From NCBI RefSeq assembly GCF_954871325.1, contig NC_088779.1, positions 22,942,846 through 23,006,845 on the forward strand: DNA of 64,000 nucleotides, written 5' to 3'. Below the pieces are notes generated by a model. The model was given only the letters and a program-made list of their open reading frames with translations, did not search any database and was not told the origin of the DNA. Both the position numbers and the translations under genes were made by a program. Positions within the stretch are counted from its first letter, which is position 1. Each line of letters starts with the position of its first letter. Below, piece by piece: positions 1 through 19,234 of this stretch. This DNA comes from Gordionus sp. m RMFG-2023 (lineage: Eukaryota; Nematomorpha; Gordioida; Chordodea; Parachordodidae).

Positions 1-13
1 TGATATTTTATAG

Positions 14-1003
14 TGGAAATTGAAAACAATAACTCCATCCAAGAATATTACTCATCACCTTTGGTATATATTTTGGTTTGATAAAATGTTTTAACATATA
101 ATATTTTACAGATGACAATGAAAATTCTTCTAATTCAATTCAAGAATATTATCAATCAATGGATCTAGGTATATACAATGCCTTTTATTAATACCTTATT
201 TTATGAAATAATTTGGGTGATCAAGAGGTAAACCCCTTAATTATAGGAGATCAACTAAGGGTGCTCATAGTCATTTTCCCAATTTATTAGGTATTTATAT
301 TCAATATTGCAAAAATTAATTCTTAATTCATAGAAAGCGCGCGAAACGTTTAATATATTTGAATGAATTTGATAATGACGGTATCTAGAAAAATATATAA
401 AATTTCATGAATATTTTTCTTTAGGTTATCCAATCGGCCCAGCGCTGAAATTCAACTTCCGTCATTTAAGTTATCATCCTTTTTAAATTAATAAATTATA
501 ACTTACAAATAAATATTCAGGCGATTATTACATAATTCATTTTGTAAAAATGTTTTTATGATATTTTTTATTTTTTAGGTGCCATCGATGAAATAGACTC
601 AGAATCAGGATCAGAAGTAATGAATACAATCTGTCATTGTAAACAAAATTGCATGACAAATAGATGTAAATGCAAGACGCAAGGCCTCTAATGTGTCTTG
701 CAATTCTCAGTGTCATTCTATAAATAATATATGTTATCATCCTTTTTAAATTAATAAATTATAACTTACTTATAAAAAATAAATATTCAGGCGATTATTA
801 CATAATTCATTTTGTAAAAATGTTTTTATGATATTTTTTATTTTTTAGGTGCCATCGATGAAATAGACTCAGAATCAGGAGTAATGAATACAATCTGTCA
901 TTGTAAACAAAATTGCATGACAAATAGATGTAAATGCAAGGCCTCTAATGTGTCTTGCAATTCTCAGTGTCATTCTATAAATAATATATGCAAAAATAAG
1001 TGA
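14..1003 (+). CDS. 3' end of a CXC-type cysteine-rich protein gene
   Basis: Partial gene; its 5' part lies before the window. A small exon (about 113-170) encodes DNENSSNSIQEYYQSMDL and ends in phase 1. It joins in phase to an exon starting at 849 that reads GAIDEIDSESG and then a cysteine-rich tail with CHCKQNC, CKCK, CNSQC and a final C, ending at TGA 1001-1003. The CxCx3Cx6CxC spacing is that of CXC (tesmin/TSO1-like) tails, also seen at the C-terminus of KRBA2/Ginger-like integrase proteins, so this may be a transposon-derived gene. An exon-like stretch at about 15-62 also encodes SIQEYY and looks like a duplicated exon, although its downstream phase does not match. The family call rests on the Cys spacing; the rest of the protein is unseen. 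Confidence 0.5.
471..990 (+). repeat. tandem duplication of intron end plus last exon
   Basis: Two direct copies, about 471-733 and 734-990, each hold the same intron tail, branch/acceptor region and CXC-coding exon (exon starts 579 and 849). They are almost identical apart from a few short indels, so the duplication is recent. Only the second copy runs on to the complete cysteine motif and the TGA at 1001. Confidence 0.85.
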
Positions 1004-1009
1004 TTATTT

Positions 1010-1955
1010 TATATTTATATTGTGAAAATAAAAAATGATTTGAAAATGTTGTTTTTTATATTGTCAAGAAATAAAATCTTGCAAGATCTTATAGGGAAGA
1101 CTTGCTACCAGATTTCTGGTAAGAATATGGCGTAAAAATGTATTTTGACGTAAAATTTCCTTGCGTATAAACGGGGGGGGGGGTAAAAATCCCCACTTTT
1201 ACTAAATCTAATTTGTTAAATATTATTTAAAAATTATAAAGTATTTACACCTATCAATAAACTAAAAATGTGTATATGATGTCATAAAAATAATAAAAAA
1301 ATATAAAAAATAACGACCTTATAAAATTTTTGAGAAATTATAAAAAAATGAGTATAAACCCAAATATAATTTAAAATATAAACCGAAGGCCTTCGAAAAA
1401 AGAGTCTAACATTATTCAAATAAATTGTAAAAAAATTACCCAAAGGTTTTAACCTCTCGCAAAAATCTAAGATACACTTATAGTGTTTGGCATATAATCT
1501 TAGTTATTGTTTAGAATATTCCAATAAACTTGTAATTTTAGATCGTTCATTAAAGTGAATAGATATCTAAAATATATTTACTTTTAGATTTGAAACAAAA
1601 TGTCAAAGATATTATAGTCAGTTAAAATACAAAATAACCGATGCAAGATTCTTTATTTCAATATATTTAGCAGTAAACATTTTAGAAAAAGTAAATTAAT
1701 TTAATAAATGCTTTAATTATACATCTGCGAGCTATTATACATTATGTTAAAAAACATTTCCGACTGGTGTTAAGAGTAAAGTTTAATTATAATAGTGGAA
1801 TTTTTTATAATTTTAAGTCATTAATACAATCATAAATCTCACCGAAATTTTTTTATCTCTCGTTTTTATAAAATCAAGGCATTAACGATTTGCAGGAAAA
1901 TAACTCATCATTAATTTTGATTATAATAATTAAAAGGAAATTTAGGAATTTTCTT
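1010..1955. other. intergenic, no gene seen
   Basis: AT-rich sequence with possible poly(A) signals just after the CXC gene (AATAAA-like near 1028 and 1070) and a G-tract at about 1171-1182 that matches the dispersed G-tract repeat family found elsewhere in the window. No coding potential was recognised. Confidence 0.5.
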
Positions 1956-1959
1956 TAAA

Positions 1960-2770
1960 TTTAACATGTTTACAATATATATTTTTACCTATTTACTAAA
2001 AAACTCAAAAAGTTCAAAAATTTAGATTATGACAATTGTCACTTTTCTATATTACATCCTCACTAATATTTTAATATAACAGGTTTACAGAACATATTTT
2101 TACCTAACTGTTTTGAAAAAATTCAAAAAAGCTCATAAATAACGATTATGACAATTGTCACTTTTTTATGGTACATCTTGACTGAAATTTTAATTTAACA
2201 TATTTATAATATATATTTTTATCTATTTACTTAAAAAGAACTCAAAAAAGTTCAAAAATATCGATTATAACAATTGTCACTTTTGAAATTTTAATTTAAC
2301 ATCTTTACAATATATATTTTTACCTATTTAATTTTAAAAAACTCAAAAAAGTTCAAAATATAGATTATGACAATTGTCACTTTTCTATGGTACATCTTCA
2401 CGGAAATTTTAATTTAACATGTTTACAATATATATTTTTACCCATTTGCTTAAAAAAAATCAAAAAAGTGCAAAATTACTGAAATTTTAATTTAAGATCT
2501 TTACAATATATATTTTTATCTATTTAATTTTAAAAAACTCAAAAAATTTAAAAATTAGATTATGACAATTGTCACTTTTCTATGGTACATCTTCAATGAA
2601 ATTTTAATTTAACATGTTTACAATATATATTTTTACCCATTTGCTTTAAAAAAATTCAAAAAAGTGCAAAAATAACGATTATGACAATTGTCACTTTTTA
2701 TGGTACATCTTCACTGAAATTTTAATTTAACATGTTTATATTTTTACCTAAAAAATTAGCGATCAAAAAA
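1960..2770. repeat. satellite array 1, about 100-120 bp unit with TGACAATTGTCA core
   Basis: Six to seven diverged tandem units. Each reads roughly: gattaTGACAATTGTCActt, then tctatggtacatcttcact, gaaattttaatttaacatg, tttacaatatatatttttac, a short A-rich run, and repeat. TGACAATTGTCA is a perfect 12-bp palindrome, seen around 2028, 2148, 2366, 2561 and 2678. The same unit makes up the array at 11,520-12,700. Confidence 0.85.
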
Positions 2771-3830
2771 TATATCAGGAAAAAATACGTAAAAAATAAT
2801 TTTAGAAAATATTTAAAAATAATTTTATAAAATATTTAAAAAAATATTAAATATTATTAATCAAAAGATATATCAGAAAAAAATACATAAAAAATAATAT
2901 TAAAAATTAGCGATCAAAAATTATTTTATAAAAATATTATATTTAAAACAAATTATATTATCTAAAAAAAATTATAAATTAAGTATAATAATAATCTTAA
3001 AAAATTTTAATAATAAATAAAATATTATTAATAATATAATATTACAAAAATAATACATTGCCTAAATAACTAATTCACCCTGCCTACCACCGTAACAAAT
3101 TGCCTAAAATAATCAGGCAATGTGTACATTGCCGAAATAAACACATTGACTCTAACATATATACTATATACATATCAAAAAATGTCGTCAAAAGGATCGA
3201 AAATAATATCAATTTGAGAAGAAAAAAATTTGTTGCGTAGGTCAAAATAAGATAAAAAAATTTTAAGACCTACAATAGGTTTTTATATGGAATACGAATA
3301 ATACAATTTCTAATGATTATATATATATTCTTCTATTTTTTTTCTAGATTTTAAATATATAATACACATATACAAAGAAAAAACATGTAATTTGCCATTT
3401 TAAAATTAAATGAAAACTCATTTAATGAGTTAAATGGTTGTTTTTTGATATATTTGTATAAAATATTTCACAGAAATCTAAGCTAATCAATCATTTTAAA
3501 AATCAAATTTATAACTTAGTCATTCTCATAGTAAATAGCGATTTTTGTAATAAAGTCCATTGTAGTCGTCGCAATTATAAAAAAAAGAATATTTGTGACT
3601 TCTAAACCTAATATATCACCATTTAAAAACCAAATATTTGGTGATTTAAATATTGACATTAAAATTAATTATCATTTTTTGGATAATTCGAAAATCGAGA
3701 TGAATAATATTTTATTCGTAATATCCATCTTTAAAACGAATCAAATACTAAACTATCTGATTAGAGAGGAGGTCTAAACGCCATTGACTTCTTTCCCTTT
3801 TTTAGCCTATTTATAAATATAAAAGTAAAG
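2770..3830. other. AT-rich spacer, no convincing gene
   Basis: 2,770-3,060 is low-complexity A/T sequence with short internal repeats (gcgatcaaaaa, atatatcagaaaaaa). The rest is ordinary AT-rich DNA. I looked here on the minus strand for the C-terminal SARAH domain of the neighbouring MST kinase and did not find it. Confidence 0.4.
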
Positions 3831-3836
3831 GCTTAC

Positions 3837-10750
<6,914 letters not shown>

Positions 10751-10814
10751 ATGTCCAAACCCATATTTCGGCTAATATGAATGTTTGATATGTAAAGTAC
10801 ATATCGTATCTACC

Positions 10815-11065
10815 TAGTGTTATTAAACGGCGGAGCAAAGCTGGCTTAGCCGAAAACTCGGCCAGTTTTTGAGCCAAAAATTCAGCTCAGGCTCAAGTCG
10901 GTTCATTGAGCCTGCTGGCTTAGCCGTTGGCTCAAGCCGATTATTGAGGCGAAATTTATTGTGATTAGTGTTAGTGTAATTAAACGGCTGAGCCAAGCCA
11001 GTTCCATAAATTCAACCAGTTTTTGAGCCAAAATTTGGCTCAGATCAAGCCGACTGGCTCAAGCC
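10815..11065. mobile_element. GAGCC-rich MITE-like repeats at left edge of satellite 2
   Basis: Two partial copies begin gtgttattaaacggcgg (about 10819) and gtgtaattaaacggctg (about 10973), related to the GTTAAACGGCTC MITE. They continue into repeated ggctcaagccga and gagccaaaatt motifs. A similar block in the opposite sense (gactcgagccaactcctgag, about 13580-13640) lies beyond the satellite, so both may be the ends of one larger element. Confidence 0.5.
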
Positions 11066-11519
11066 GATTTTTGAACCGAAATTTATTTATTTGAAATTAG
11101 TATTGAAGTTACATTTGGAAAAAAATGTCTATGATTTTTTGCAATATATAGATTTGGTTGATAAATTGTATTATAATAGGTTTATAATAAATAAATTTAC
11201 AGTAAATTTTGTCCTATTTGATTTCAAAATTTAATAGATAACCACCCAAAAATTTTATCCTACCCCATTATAGCTGTCTACCCCATACCCCGCTCAAAAA
11301 AATAGGCTCCTACCCCCCTCCCCCCGTTCATGTTGCACTGATTACAACTCTCTTTAGTAATCGCTTTGCATATTTTTATCAAATTTTAGGCAGGATAAAA
11401 GGGACACAGATTATGAGCATAAAAATACCCATTTGTTTTTTTTGTTTCGCCAAATGGTACCAACACATATCTCATAAAAAAATAATAAAGTTAAAAAACA
11501 AGGATTGTAATTTTTCTGA

Positions 11520-12700
11520 ATTATTTCAATAAAATTAAAATCTTTAAAATAACGATTATGAGAATTATCACTTTCCTATGGTACATCTTCATGAAATTGT
11601 AATTTAACATGTTTACAATCTATATTTTTACCCATTTGCGTAACTTTTAAAATAACGATTATGACTATGACAATTGTCACTTATCTATAGTACATCTTCA
11701 CCGAAATTTTAATTTAATATGTTTACAACCTTATTGTAAACCCATTTGCGTCAAAAAAAATAAACTTTAATATAACGATTATGACAATTGTCACTTGGTA
11801 CATCTTCACTTAAGTTTAATTATAAACATGTCAGCAATACTTATTTTAGTCCAATTTCGTCAAAAAAAACTTAAAATAACGATTATAGCAATTGTCACTT
11901 TCTATAACACAACTTCATACATTGTAATTTAACATTTTTACAATCTATATTTTTACCCATTTGGGTCAAAAAAATTTTAAAAATAACGATTATGACAATT
12001 GTCACTTATCTTTAGTAAATCTTCCCCGAAATTTTAATTTAACATGTTTACAACCAGTATTTATACCCATTTACGTCAAAAAAATTTTATAAACTTTAAA
12101 AATAACAATTATGACAATTGTCACTTATCTAGGGTGCATCTTCACTTATTATTTACATGTTAGGAATACTTATTTTAGCCCACTTGCGTCAAAAATAACT
12201 ATTATGACAATTGTCGCCTATCTATGGTGCATCTTCACTAAATTCTTAATTTAACAAAATACTTATTTTTGCACATTTGCAACAAATTCAAAAAAATTTA
12301 AAAATAACGATTATGATAATTGTGATCTATCTATGGTACATCTTTACTAAATTCTTAATTTAACATGTTAGCAATACTTATTTTTGCACATTTGCATCAA
12401 AAAAATTCAAAAAACTTTAAAAATAACGATTATGACAATTGTCACTTCTATATGTTACATCTTAATTGAAATTTTATTTAACATGTTAAAAATAGATATT
12501 TTTGCCCATTATGGTCAAAAAGAATTTAATATGTTTAAAAATACGGATAATGATACTGTCATTTTTCCAAAGAACCTTTTCATTGAATATATAATTTAAC
12601 ATTTTTACAATATAAATATCATTTTTACCCTTTTGTGTCAAAAAATTTCAAACATGTTTAAAAATAGCGAATATGAGAATTCTCACATTAAAATATTTTC
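11520..12700. repeat. satellite array 2, same family as array 1
   Basis: About ten units of roughly 105-120 bp. They read aacgattaTGACAATTGTCA, then cttatctatggtacatcttc, then actgaaattttaatttaaca, then tgtttacaatctatattttt and acccatttgcgtcaaaaaaa. Copies of the palindrome lie near 11,664, 11,778, 11,995, 12,113 and 12,432; several others are mutated. The best-conserved part is the palindrome and its flank. Confidence 0.85.
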
Positions 12701-13808
12701 TTTAAAAAGATCATAGAAAATAACATTAAAAAAGTTTAATTTAAAAATTTTAAACAAAAATATTTAGAAAACCCACCTCTCTTGATATACTTAAAAAATT
12801 TTTACGAATTATTGTAACTGTTGTAGTATTATGTGTATTTAAATTTTTATTACAATGATGTCAAAGATATATTGAATTTTTATATGAAAAAGAAATGATG
12901 TAAAAGTTATATTGTATTTTTATATGAAAAAGACATGAGGTCAAAGATATATTGTATTTTTATATATGAAAAAGAGATAATGTGAAAGTTGTAATTTATT
13001 TTTATTTAAAAAAGAAAGAAATGTTTGAGGATTTTTTTTATAAGAGGAATTTTTTTATATAAAATAATCTTTTTTATGAAATATAGATTATATAAATAAA
13101 ATTGTCAGTAGTATATAATGGAGTTAACCGAATCTATAATCATTAACTAGTCTAATAAGTATTAAGAAGACGACAAAAATAACTATAAAAGATTTCACCT
13201 AAAAGATTTTTCATTTATAATAAAATTCTCAAAAGAATTCCTCAAAAATGATTTATTTACCAATAAAATTTAAAATTCTTATCAAATCAAAATATTTTCA
13301 AACATCTTTTTGACTTCAAAAATTATGTGCATATAAAAATCACAAATAAATTGTAACAAAAATAATATTATAAGAGCAGCTTACATTTTTTTTTCATTAA
13401 AAAATATCAAATAAATAAATCTATTTTCATAATATAATATAATTATTATGTTTAAAAAAAATTTAAAAACAAAAAAATAAAAATATTAAAAAATTTATGA
13501 GGGAACTTGGCATGGTACACCGATTCTAGATGTTTATTATATTTTTTAAAATATTTAAATAGATAAATTTTGGCTCAAAATTAGACTCGAGCCAACTCCT
13601 GAGCCGACTTGAGCCTAAACCAATTTTTAAGCTCTTATAAATATTATAATAACATTATTTGGAAATAATTAGGTGAAGATTTCTACAAATTTTTTATAGC
13701 AATAACTATGTAAAATACTAATAACTAATTATACCTCTTAAGATAAAATAAATATCATAAAATATAAATCATATTATTATAATGTTTTTTAAAGAAGCGG
13801 ATCATACT
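12700..13808. other. AT-rich spacer
   Basis: Short direct repeats at 12,850-13,000 (atgatgtcaaagatatattg, then tatttttatatgaaaaaga, three to four times) and the inverted GAGCC-rich block at about 13,565-13,640. No gene seen. Confidence 0.5.
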
Positions 13809-13813
13809 TAAAT

Positions 13814-14306
13814 TGTTAAATAATATTAACTTTAAAAAATTATTTTTTTTTATCCTTAAGTCATTTATGGCGTAACTTAAATATTTCAAATGTAATAAAA
13901 ATTGTTTCTTTCTTTTTGTTAAAAACAACTTTTTTTATTTTAAATCAATTTGTTTATAAACTAATATTAAATTTTATATTTTATAAATCAATTTACTTAA
14001 CAAACTAATGTTCAATTTTTTATTTTAACTTTTTAAAAAAAAGATCAATTTATGATAAATTACATTGTCAATATATATAGCAAACTATTTTTGAATATGT
14101 GATCATTATATTTTTTTAATTTAAATATCAATAAATTCACGTAATATACGTTTACACCATTATGTTCTGCTTTTGATTTCTGCAACCTTTTCAAAGTCTT
14201 TAGTTTAAAAGAGAATGTAAAATATAAATAGTTTAAATAAACGATTTTTTTATATAAACTAATCTTCAAAAATACTCTATGGATACTTATATTCAAAGAT
14301 ACTTCA
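13814..14306 (+). repeat. 5' LTR of the gypsy-type element
   Basis: Begins tgttaaataatattaac and ends gatacttca, i.e. TG...CA. The copy at 18,736-19,229 is essentially identical. The minus-strand open frame inside it also appears in the other LTR and is not called as a gene. Confidence 0.95.
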
Positions 14307-14357
14307 TGGTGGCAGTTCCGCTACATATTCGAGGAAGTCGTAAATAAATAAATAAAT

Positions 14358-15473
14358 ATGAAACAGATTCCCAATAATAATGTTAATATAAATATTGAAT
14401 TTCCAATATACGCAGGCAATGGCGATCTTTTTTTGAGTAGATTTGAAGACATCTTCAAGGACAATCAGATATCGGACATCGAAAAAGCAGGTTCCTTTAC
14501 AAGAAGATTACCAGATGAGGTATACATCAAGCTTAAATCGATATGTTCACCTACCGACTTCATCAATCCATCGATATTGATTGAAAAATTCAGGTTATTA
14601 CACCCGAGGAAATCTACAAGTTCCAACTTATTATTATTTAATGCAGCTTTACAAGGTAAAAACGAAAGTTACATCGATTGGGTAAGTAGATTATGCATTT
14701 TAAAAAATGAATGTTTGCTAAGTGATAGTAGAGTTATTGAAAAAGTAAAAATTTTGTCAATCAGCAAAAATATTAGGCAGAAAATTACATTAAAAGAAAA
14801 CATTACATTAGAAGAAGTTCTTACTTTAAGAGATGATTTTGAAGAGTTAGAATTGAAAGAAAATATAATTGCTAAAGTTGAAAATATTTCTTTAAACGAA
14901 AAAACAGAAAATGATACAACCGTGAAACATGTAGAAAGGCTAAGAGGCAGGAAAACAGAAGAAAATAAACAATTGGTGAGATATGGAGACCATGATGAAC
15001 GACAAAATTTACAATCTAATTACGATAACAGACAACGATGGACAGCAAGAGGCCATGACTTTCAAAGAAATATTTATCAAGGAAATAATTATAACCCCAG
15101 TTACCAAGGAAATAATTACAACCCTAGATATCAGAATTATAACGCGAATTATTACAACGTCAGAGCAAACTATCCAGGATCGTACAATAATTCTTCGAGA
15201 TTTGATAATAGAGCTAATTATATTAAAAATGACTATAATAATAATAGATTTAATAATGATTATAATTACAGATATAACAGACATTATAACGATTCAAGAT
15301 GTATTCAAAGATATAATGATAATCATAATATTGGGAATCGAGGAACTAATCAAGTATGCAATTATAAATATCATAACAACGACAATAATCAATCACGATA
15401 TACAAATAAAGTAAACACTGTAAATATAGAAGAGATAAAAGAAGATGATAATGACAAACTAGAAAGAAAATAA
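14358..15473 (+). CDS. Gag-like protein of the gypsy-type element
   Basis: A 371-codon frame. The N-terminal half resembles retrotransposon Gag (FPIYAGNGDLFLSRFEDIF; later FRLLHPRKSTSSNLLLFNAA). The C-terminal half is extremely rich in Asn, Tyr and Arg (NYNPSYQGNNYNPRYQ) instead of the usual CCHC knuckle and is probably a disordered RNA-binding tail. Fossil element part. Confidence 0.8.
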   Translation: MKQIPNNNVNINIEFPIYAGNGDLFLSRFEDIFKDNQISDIEKAGSFTRRLPDEVYIKLKSICSPTDFINPSILIEKFRLLHPRKSTSSNLLLFNAALQGKNESYIDWVSRLCILKNECLLSDSRVIEKVKILSISKNIRQKITLKENITLEEVLTLRDDFEELELKENIIAKVENISLNEKTENDTTVKHVERLRGRKTEENKQLVRYGDHDERQNLQSNYDNRQRWTARGHDFQRNIYQGNNYNPSYQGNNYNPRYQNYNANYYNVRANYPGSYNNSSRFDNRANYIKNDYNNNRFNNDYNYRYNRHYNDSRCIQRYNDNHNIGNRGTNQVCNYKYHNNDNNQSRYTNKVNTVNIEEIKEDDNDKLERK

Positions 15474-15512
15474 TATAATTTATACAATTTAGACAATTTA
15501 GACATAAACAAT

Positions 15513-18500
15513 ATGGATACCGATAATAATTACACAGCTAACGATGCTTACAAGGTCACGGTATATTTGAATGACATGCCTATTTTGATGCAGATCGACA
15601 CCGGGTCAAAGTATAGTATTCTACCGATTCATATCGCGAAAAAGATTGGAGTAAAAATCTTAAATAAATAAGATATTAAATTAACTGGTTATGATGGAAA
15701 CACAATAAATGTTTTAGGAACTACCAAAGTCAAGGCAAAATTCGAAGACAAAAGTCAAATCTTAACTGCTTATGTAGTCCAGAGTGATAAGATTGCACTG
15801 TTAGGAAGGACCTGGATAGCAGTCTTTAGAAATATACTAGATAGATTTGTAAACTTAGTCGAAGAAGATTATGACAATACTATTCAAGAACTGATCAAAC
15901 AATGCGAGTCAAAACTTAGCAAGAAACCAATATTACGCAATTATGTCAAACTACATCTAAAACTGCTACACCTAAAATCATACCTCCCAGGCGTGTACCT
16001 TATTCTAGAATGGAATTGGTTACAAAAGAACTACAGAAGTGGATAAGCGACAAAATAATCGAACCTGTTGAAGAGGTAAGATGGGCCAGTCCTCTCACTC
16101 CTGTTGTCAAGAGCGATGGTTCAATTCGGCTATGTGTTGACTTCAAGAATACTATTAATCCTGCGTTAGAGGATTTCAAGTACCCAATTCCACGCATTAA
16201 TGACCTTATGGCAAAGTTATCGAAAGGCAAGAAATTTACAAAGATCGACTTTAAAAATGCATTTCTTCAAGTTCCAATACACAAAGAATCAAGAGACTTT
16301 CTCACTATTTCAACTCATAAAGGCTATTTCAGGTTTACAAGACTTCCGTTTGGATTAAAAACTTCGTCAGCAATATTCCAACAAACCATGGATAATATTT
16401 TCGGGAACATGAAAGACGTCGTGTTTTATATTGATGACTTATTGATTACTGGGGAGGATGATGAAGCTCACGTGAACAACATAAAAATGGTATTTGACAA
16501 AATATCAAAGTGTGGGCTTACACCAAACTTCACAAAGAGTATATTTTTTAAAAAAAAACTACGGTTTCTAGGTCACGATATAGACGACAATGGAATCCAT
16601 CCGAACGCAGATAAAATAAAGGCTATTTCTAATATGCCGGAACCTAAGACAAAAGAAGAGTTGGCAACTTTTTTGGGGATGGCGAGTTATTATCGAAAAT
16701 TTCTGTGCAATTTTGCTGACATCGCCGATCCCTTATACAAAATAGTAAATAAAGACAAGTGGTCATGGGATAATACACATCAAGAAAGCTTTGATTACCT
16801 AAAAAAACTCATAAGCACTCCGCCTACGTTAAATTTTTATAACCCGGATCTACCAGTGGGCATTGCAACTGATGCTTCAAAGAAAGGTTTAGGCGCAGTC
16901 TTATTTCATATTGAGGGTGATGGCAAAGAAAAACCCATCGCTTTCGCGTCAAGAGCACTATTGAAATCAGAGTTAAATTATACCAATATCGAAAGAGAAG
17001 CTTTGTCGGTAATTTACGCGGTTAAAAAATTCCAGGAGTATTTAATAGGCACAAGATTTGTAATAATTACCGACCACAAGCCACTCGTGTATATATTTAC
17101 GAAGGGACTCAAGGACAATTCTTCCATATCAATGCGACTCCAAAAATGGAACTTGGCTATGGGAGCGCATGACTTTACGATAGTTCACAGACCCGGGAAA
17201 CGAAATATTGTACCAGACTGTTTGTCCAGATTACCACTAATGAATACAGAAGAGATGGTACAAAAGTTAGATGACGAAATAATTGATGACAATTTTTGGG
17301 ACACACCAATAAATTTTAAAAGAATAGTTAAAGAAACTAATATTGATCAAGAACTAATGGAAGTAATTAATGATATAAGGAATCATGAGCAGATAAAGAA
17401 CAAAACGTATAAAAATATGGTATTGGAATTGAGTTTAATCAAAGGTTGCCTTTTTAAAGAGAATAGGATCATAATACCGAAAGGTATGAGAAAAGAGATT
17501 TTGCAAGAGTTGCATAATGGGCATCTCGGTGCTGGAAAAACAAAATCATTAGCGAGAGAGTATCTGTGGTGGCCTGGTTTAAATGCAGACATAGATCAGG
17601 AGGTAAAGAATTGCGAAGCTTGCAATAAATACGCAGACAATCCTCATAATATTCAAAACCCATGGGAAACAGCAACGAAAGTATTCGAACGCGTACACAT
17701 AGACTTTGCAGAGTTCAAAGATAATAATTTTATGGTATGTGTTGACGCCTTCAGCAAATTTCCTATTATTAGGAGAATGAGAAACACAACTACGGAATCA
17801 ACGATTAAAGAATTGATGAAAATAATAAGTTTATTTGGTATACCTAATAGAATAGTCAGTGATAATGGAACTAACTTTACCAGTAAATTATTTAAGAAAT
17901 TTTGTGAAGATCACGAAATCGAACACTTGCTCACCGCACCTCACCACCAACAGTCCAATGGCCAATGTGAGCGTATGATTAGATCAATGAAAATGAATAT
18001 GAAAAGGAATATGGAAAATAATAATAAAATAGACGTAGACATAGCTCTAGAAAAGTTTCTTTTTAATTATCGTAATACACCCAACGCAACGACCAACAAA
18101 ATACCAAGCGAAGTAATGTTCTCCAGAATGATTAGGACAAAATGGGAGTTGATAAAACCGAGAGATGAAAGAGATCATATACTAAATCGCAAGATATCAA
18201 TAGATAGGGATATAGAAATAGGAGACAGCATATGGTATAAAACTTTTAAAGATAATAATTGGGAAAAAGGTACAATAATGCGCAAAAACGGAAATTTGTT
18301 GTATGATATAGATACTGGGAACAAAATTATAAAAAGACACTTGGACCAAATAAAAAGAAGATCAACTAATGTAGAACTTTCTTCTAATGGTGCAACAGTT
18401 TTTAAAGCGAATGTTAATAATAATGCATCACCTTATACATTGAATTTTAGAAGGGGAGGTGATGAACCAAGAAACCAAAACGTACAAGTAAATGATCAGA

Positions 18501-18643
18501 ATCGCAACGTTCAAAGACCAGTTAGAAATAGTGTGTTGCCTAGAAAATTTTATAATGAATTAAATTTGATAATAAAATTTTTTTTTTCTTTTCCTTATAT
18601 TAAAACAAAATTAGTTTTTTTGTGTGTGGAACTAAATAGATAA
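15513..18643 (+). CDS. Pol region: protease, RT, RNase H, integrase
   Basis: The protease-like part at about 15,560-15,830 carries MQIDTGSKYSILP and LLGRTW. The long frame 16,010-18,643 (877 codons) holds the reverse transcriptase (RLCVDFKN, RLPFGLKTSSAIFQQ, FYIDDLL), RNase H (GIATDASKKGLGAVLF, ALSVIYAVKKF, ITDHKPLVYI), the HHCC zinc finger of integrase (HNGHLGAGKTKSLA, CEACNKY) and the DDE core (HIDFAEF, IVSDNGTNFTS, HHQQSNGQCERMI). The domain order is that of Metaviridae. Fossil element part; together with gag about one or two breaks are visible. Confidence 0.9.
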
Positions 18644-18735
18644 AACGTACAAAAGATCAACGAAGGGGTTAACGAGCAAGAATGACATACAACTAAATTA
18701 TAGACAGAGGGCAAATAAAAAAAAAAAGTGTGAAA

Positions 18736-19229
18736 TGTTAAATAATATTAACTTTAAAAAATTATTTTTTTTTTATCCTTAAGTCATTTATGGCGTAACT
18801 TAAATATTTCAAATGTAATAAAAATTGTTTCTTTCTTTTTGTTAAAAACAACTTTTTTTATTTTAAATCAATTTGTTTATAAACTAATATTAAATTTTAT
18901 ATTTTATAAATCAATTTACTTAACAAACTAATGTTCAATTTTTTATTTTAACTTTTTAAAAAAAAGATCAATTTATGATAAATTACATTGTCAATATATA
19001 TAGCAAACTATTTTTGAATATGTGATCATTATATTTTTTTAATTTAAATATCAATAAATTCACGTAATATACGTTTACACCATTATGTTCTGCTTTTGAT
19101 TTCTGCAACCTTTTCAAAGTCTTTAGTTTAAAAGAGAATGTAAAATATAAATAGTTTAAATAAACGATTTTTTTATATAAACTAATCTTCAAAAATACTC
19201 TATGGATACTTATATTCAAAGATACTTCA
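18736..19229 (+). repeat. 3' LTR of the gypsy-type element
   Basis: Preceded by a purine-rich stretch (agagggcaaataaaaaaaaa) that may be the polypurine tract. Essentially identical to the 5' LTR, which dates the insertion as very young. Confidence 0.95.
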
Positions 19230-19234
19230 TAAAT

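Larger units (their letters stand above)
13814..19229 (+). mobile_element. gypsy-type (Metaviridae) LTR retrotransposon, young
   Basis: A 5.4-kb element flanked by the 5-bp target duplication taaat (13809-13813 and 19230-19234). The two LTRs of about 493 bp appear to differ only by one base in a homopolymer run, so insertion was very recent. The order is LTR, primer-binding site starting tggtggcag, gag, protease, reverse transcriptase, RNase H, integrase, purine-rich tract, LTR, which is the gypsy order. It looks nearly whole, with about one or two breaks in the coding part. No envelope gene was seen. It is treated here as a fossil. Confidence 0.95.

Noticed and set aside
14060-14296. Minus-strand open frame of 78 codons, identical at 18,983-19,219
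   Set aside because: It lies entirely inside both LTRs of the gypsy-type element and is duplicated only because the LTRs are.
14983-15414. Open frames overlapping gag on both strands
   Set aside because: Shadows of the Asn/Tyr-rich gag codons; their translations are simple Ile/Thr or Ile/Val repeats.
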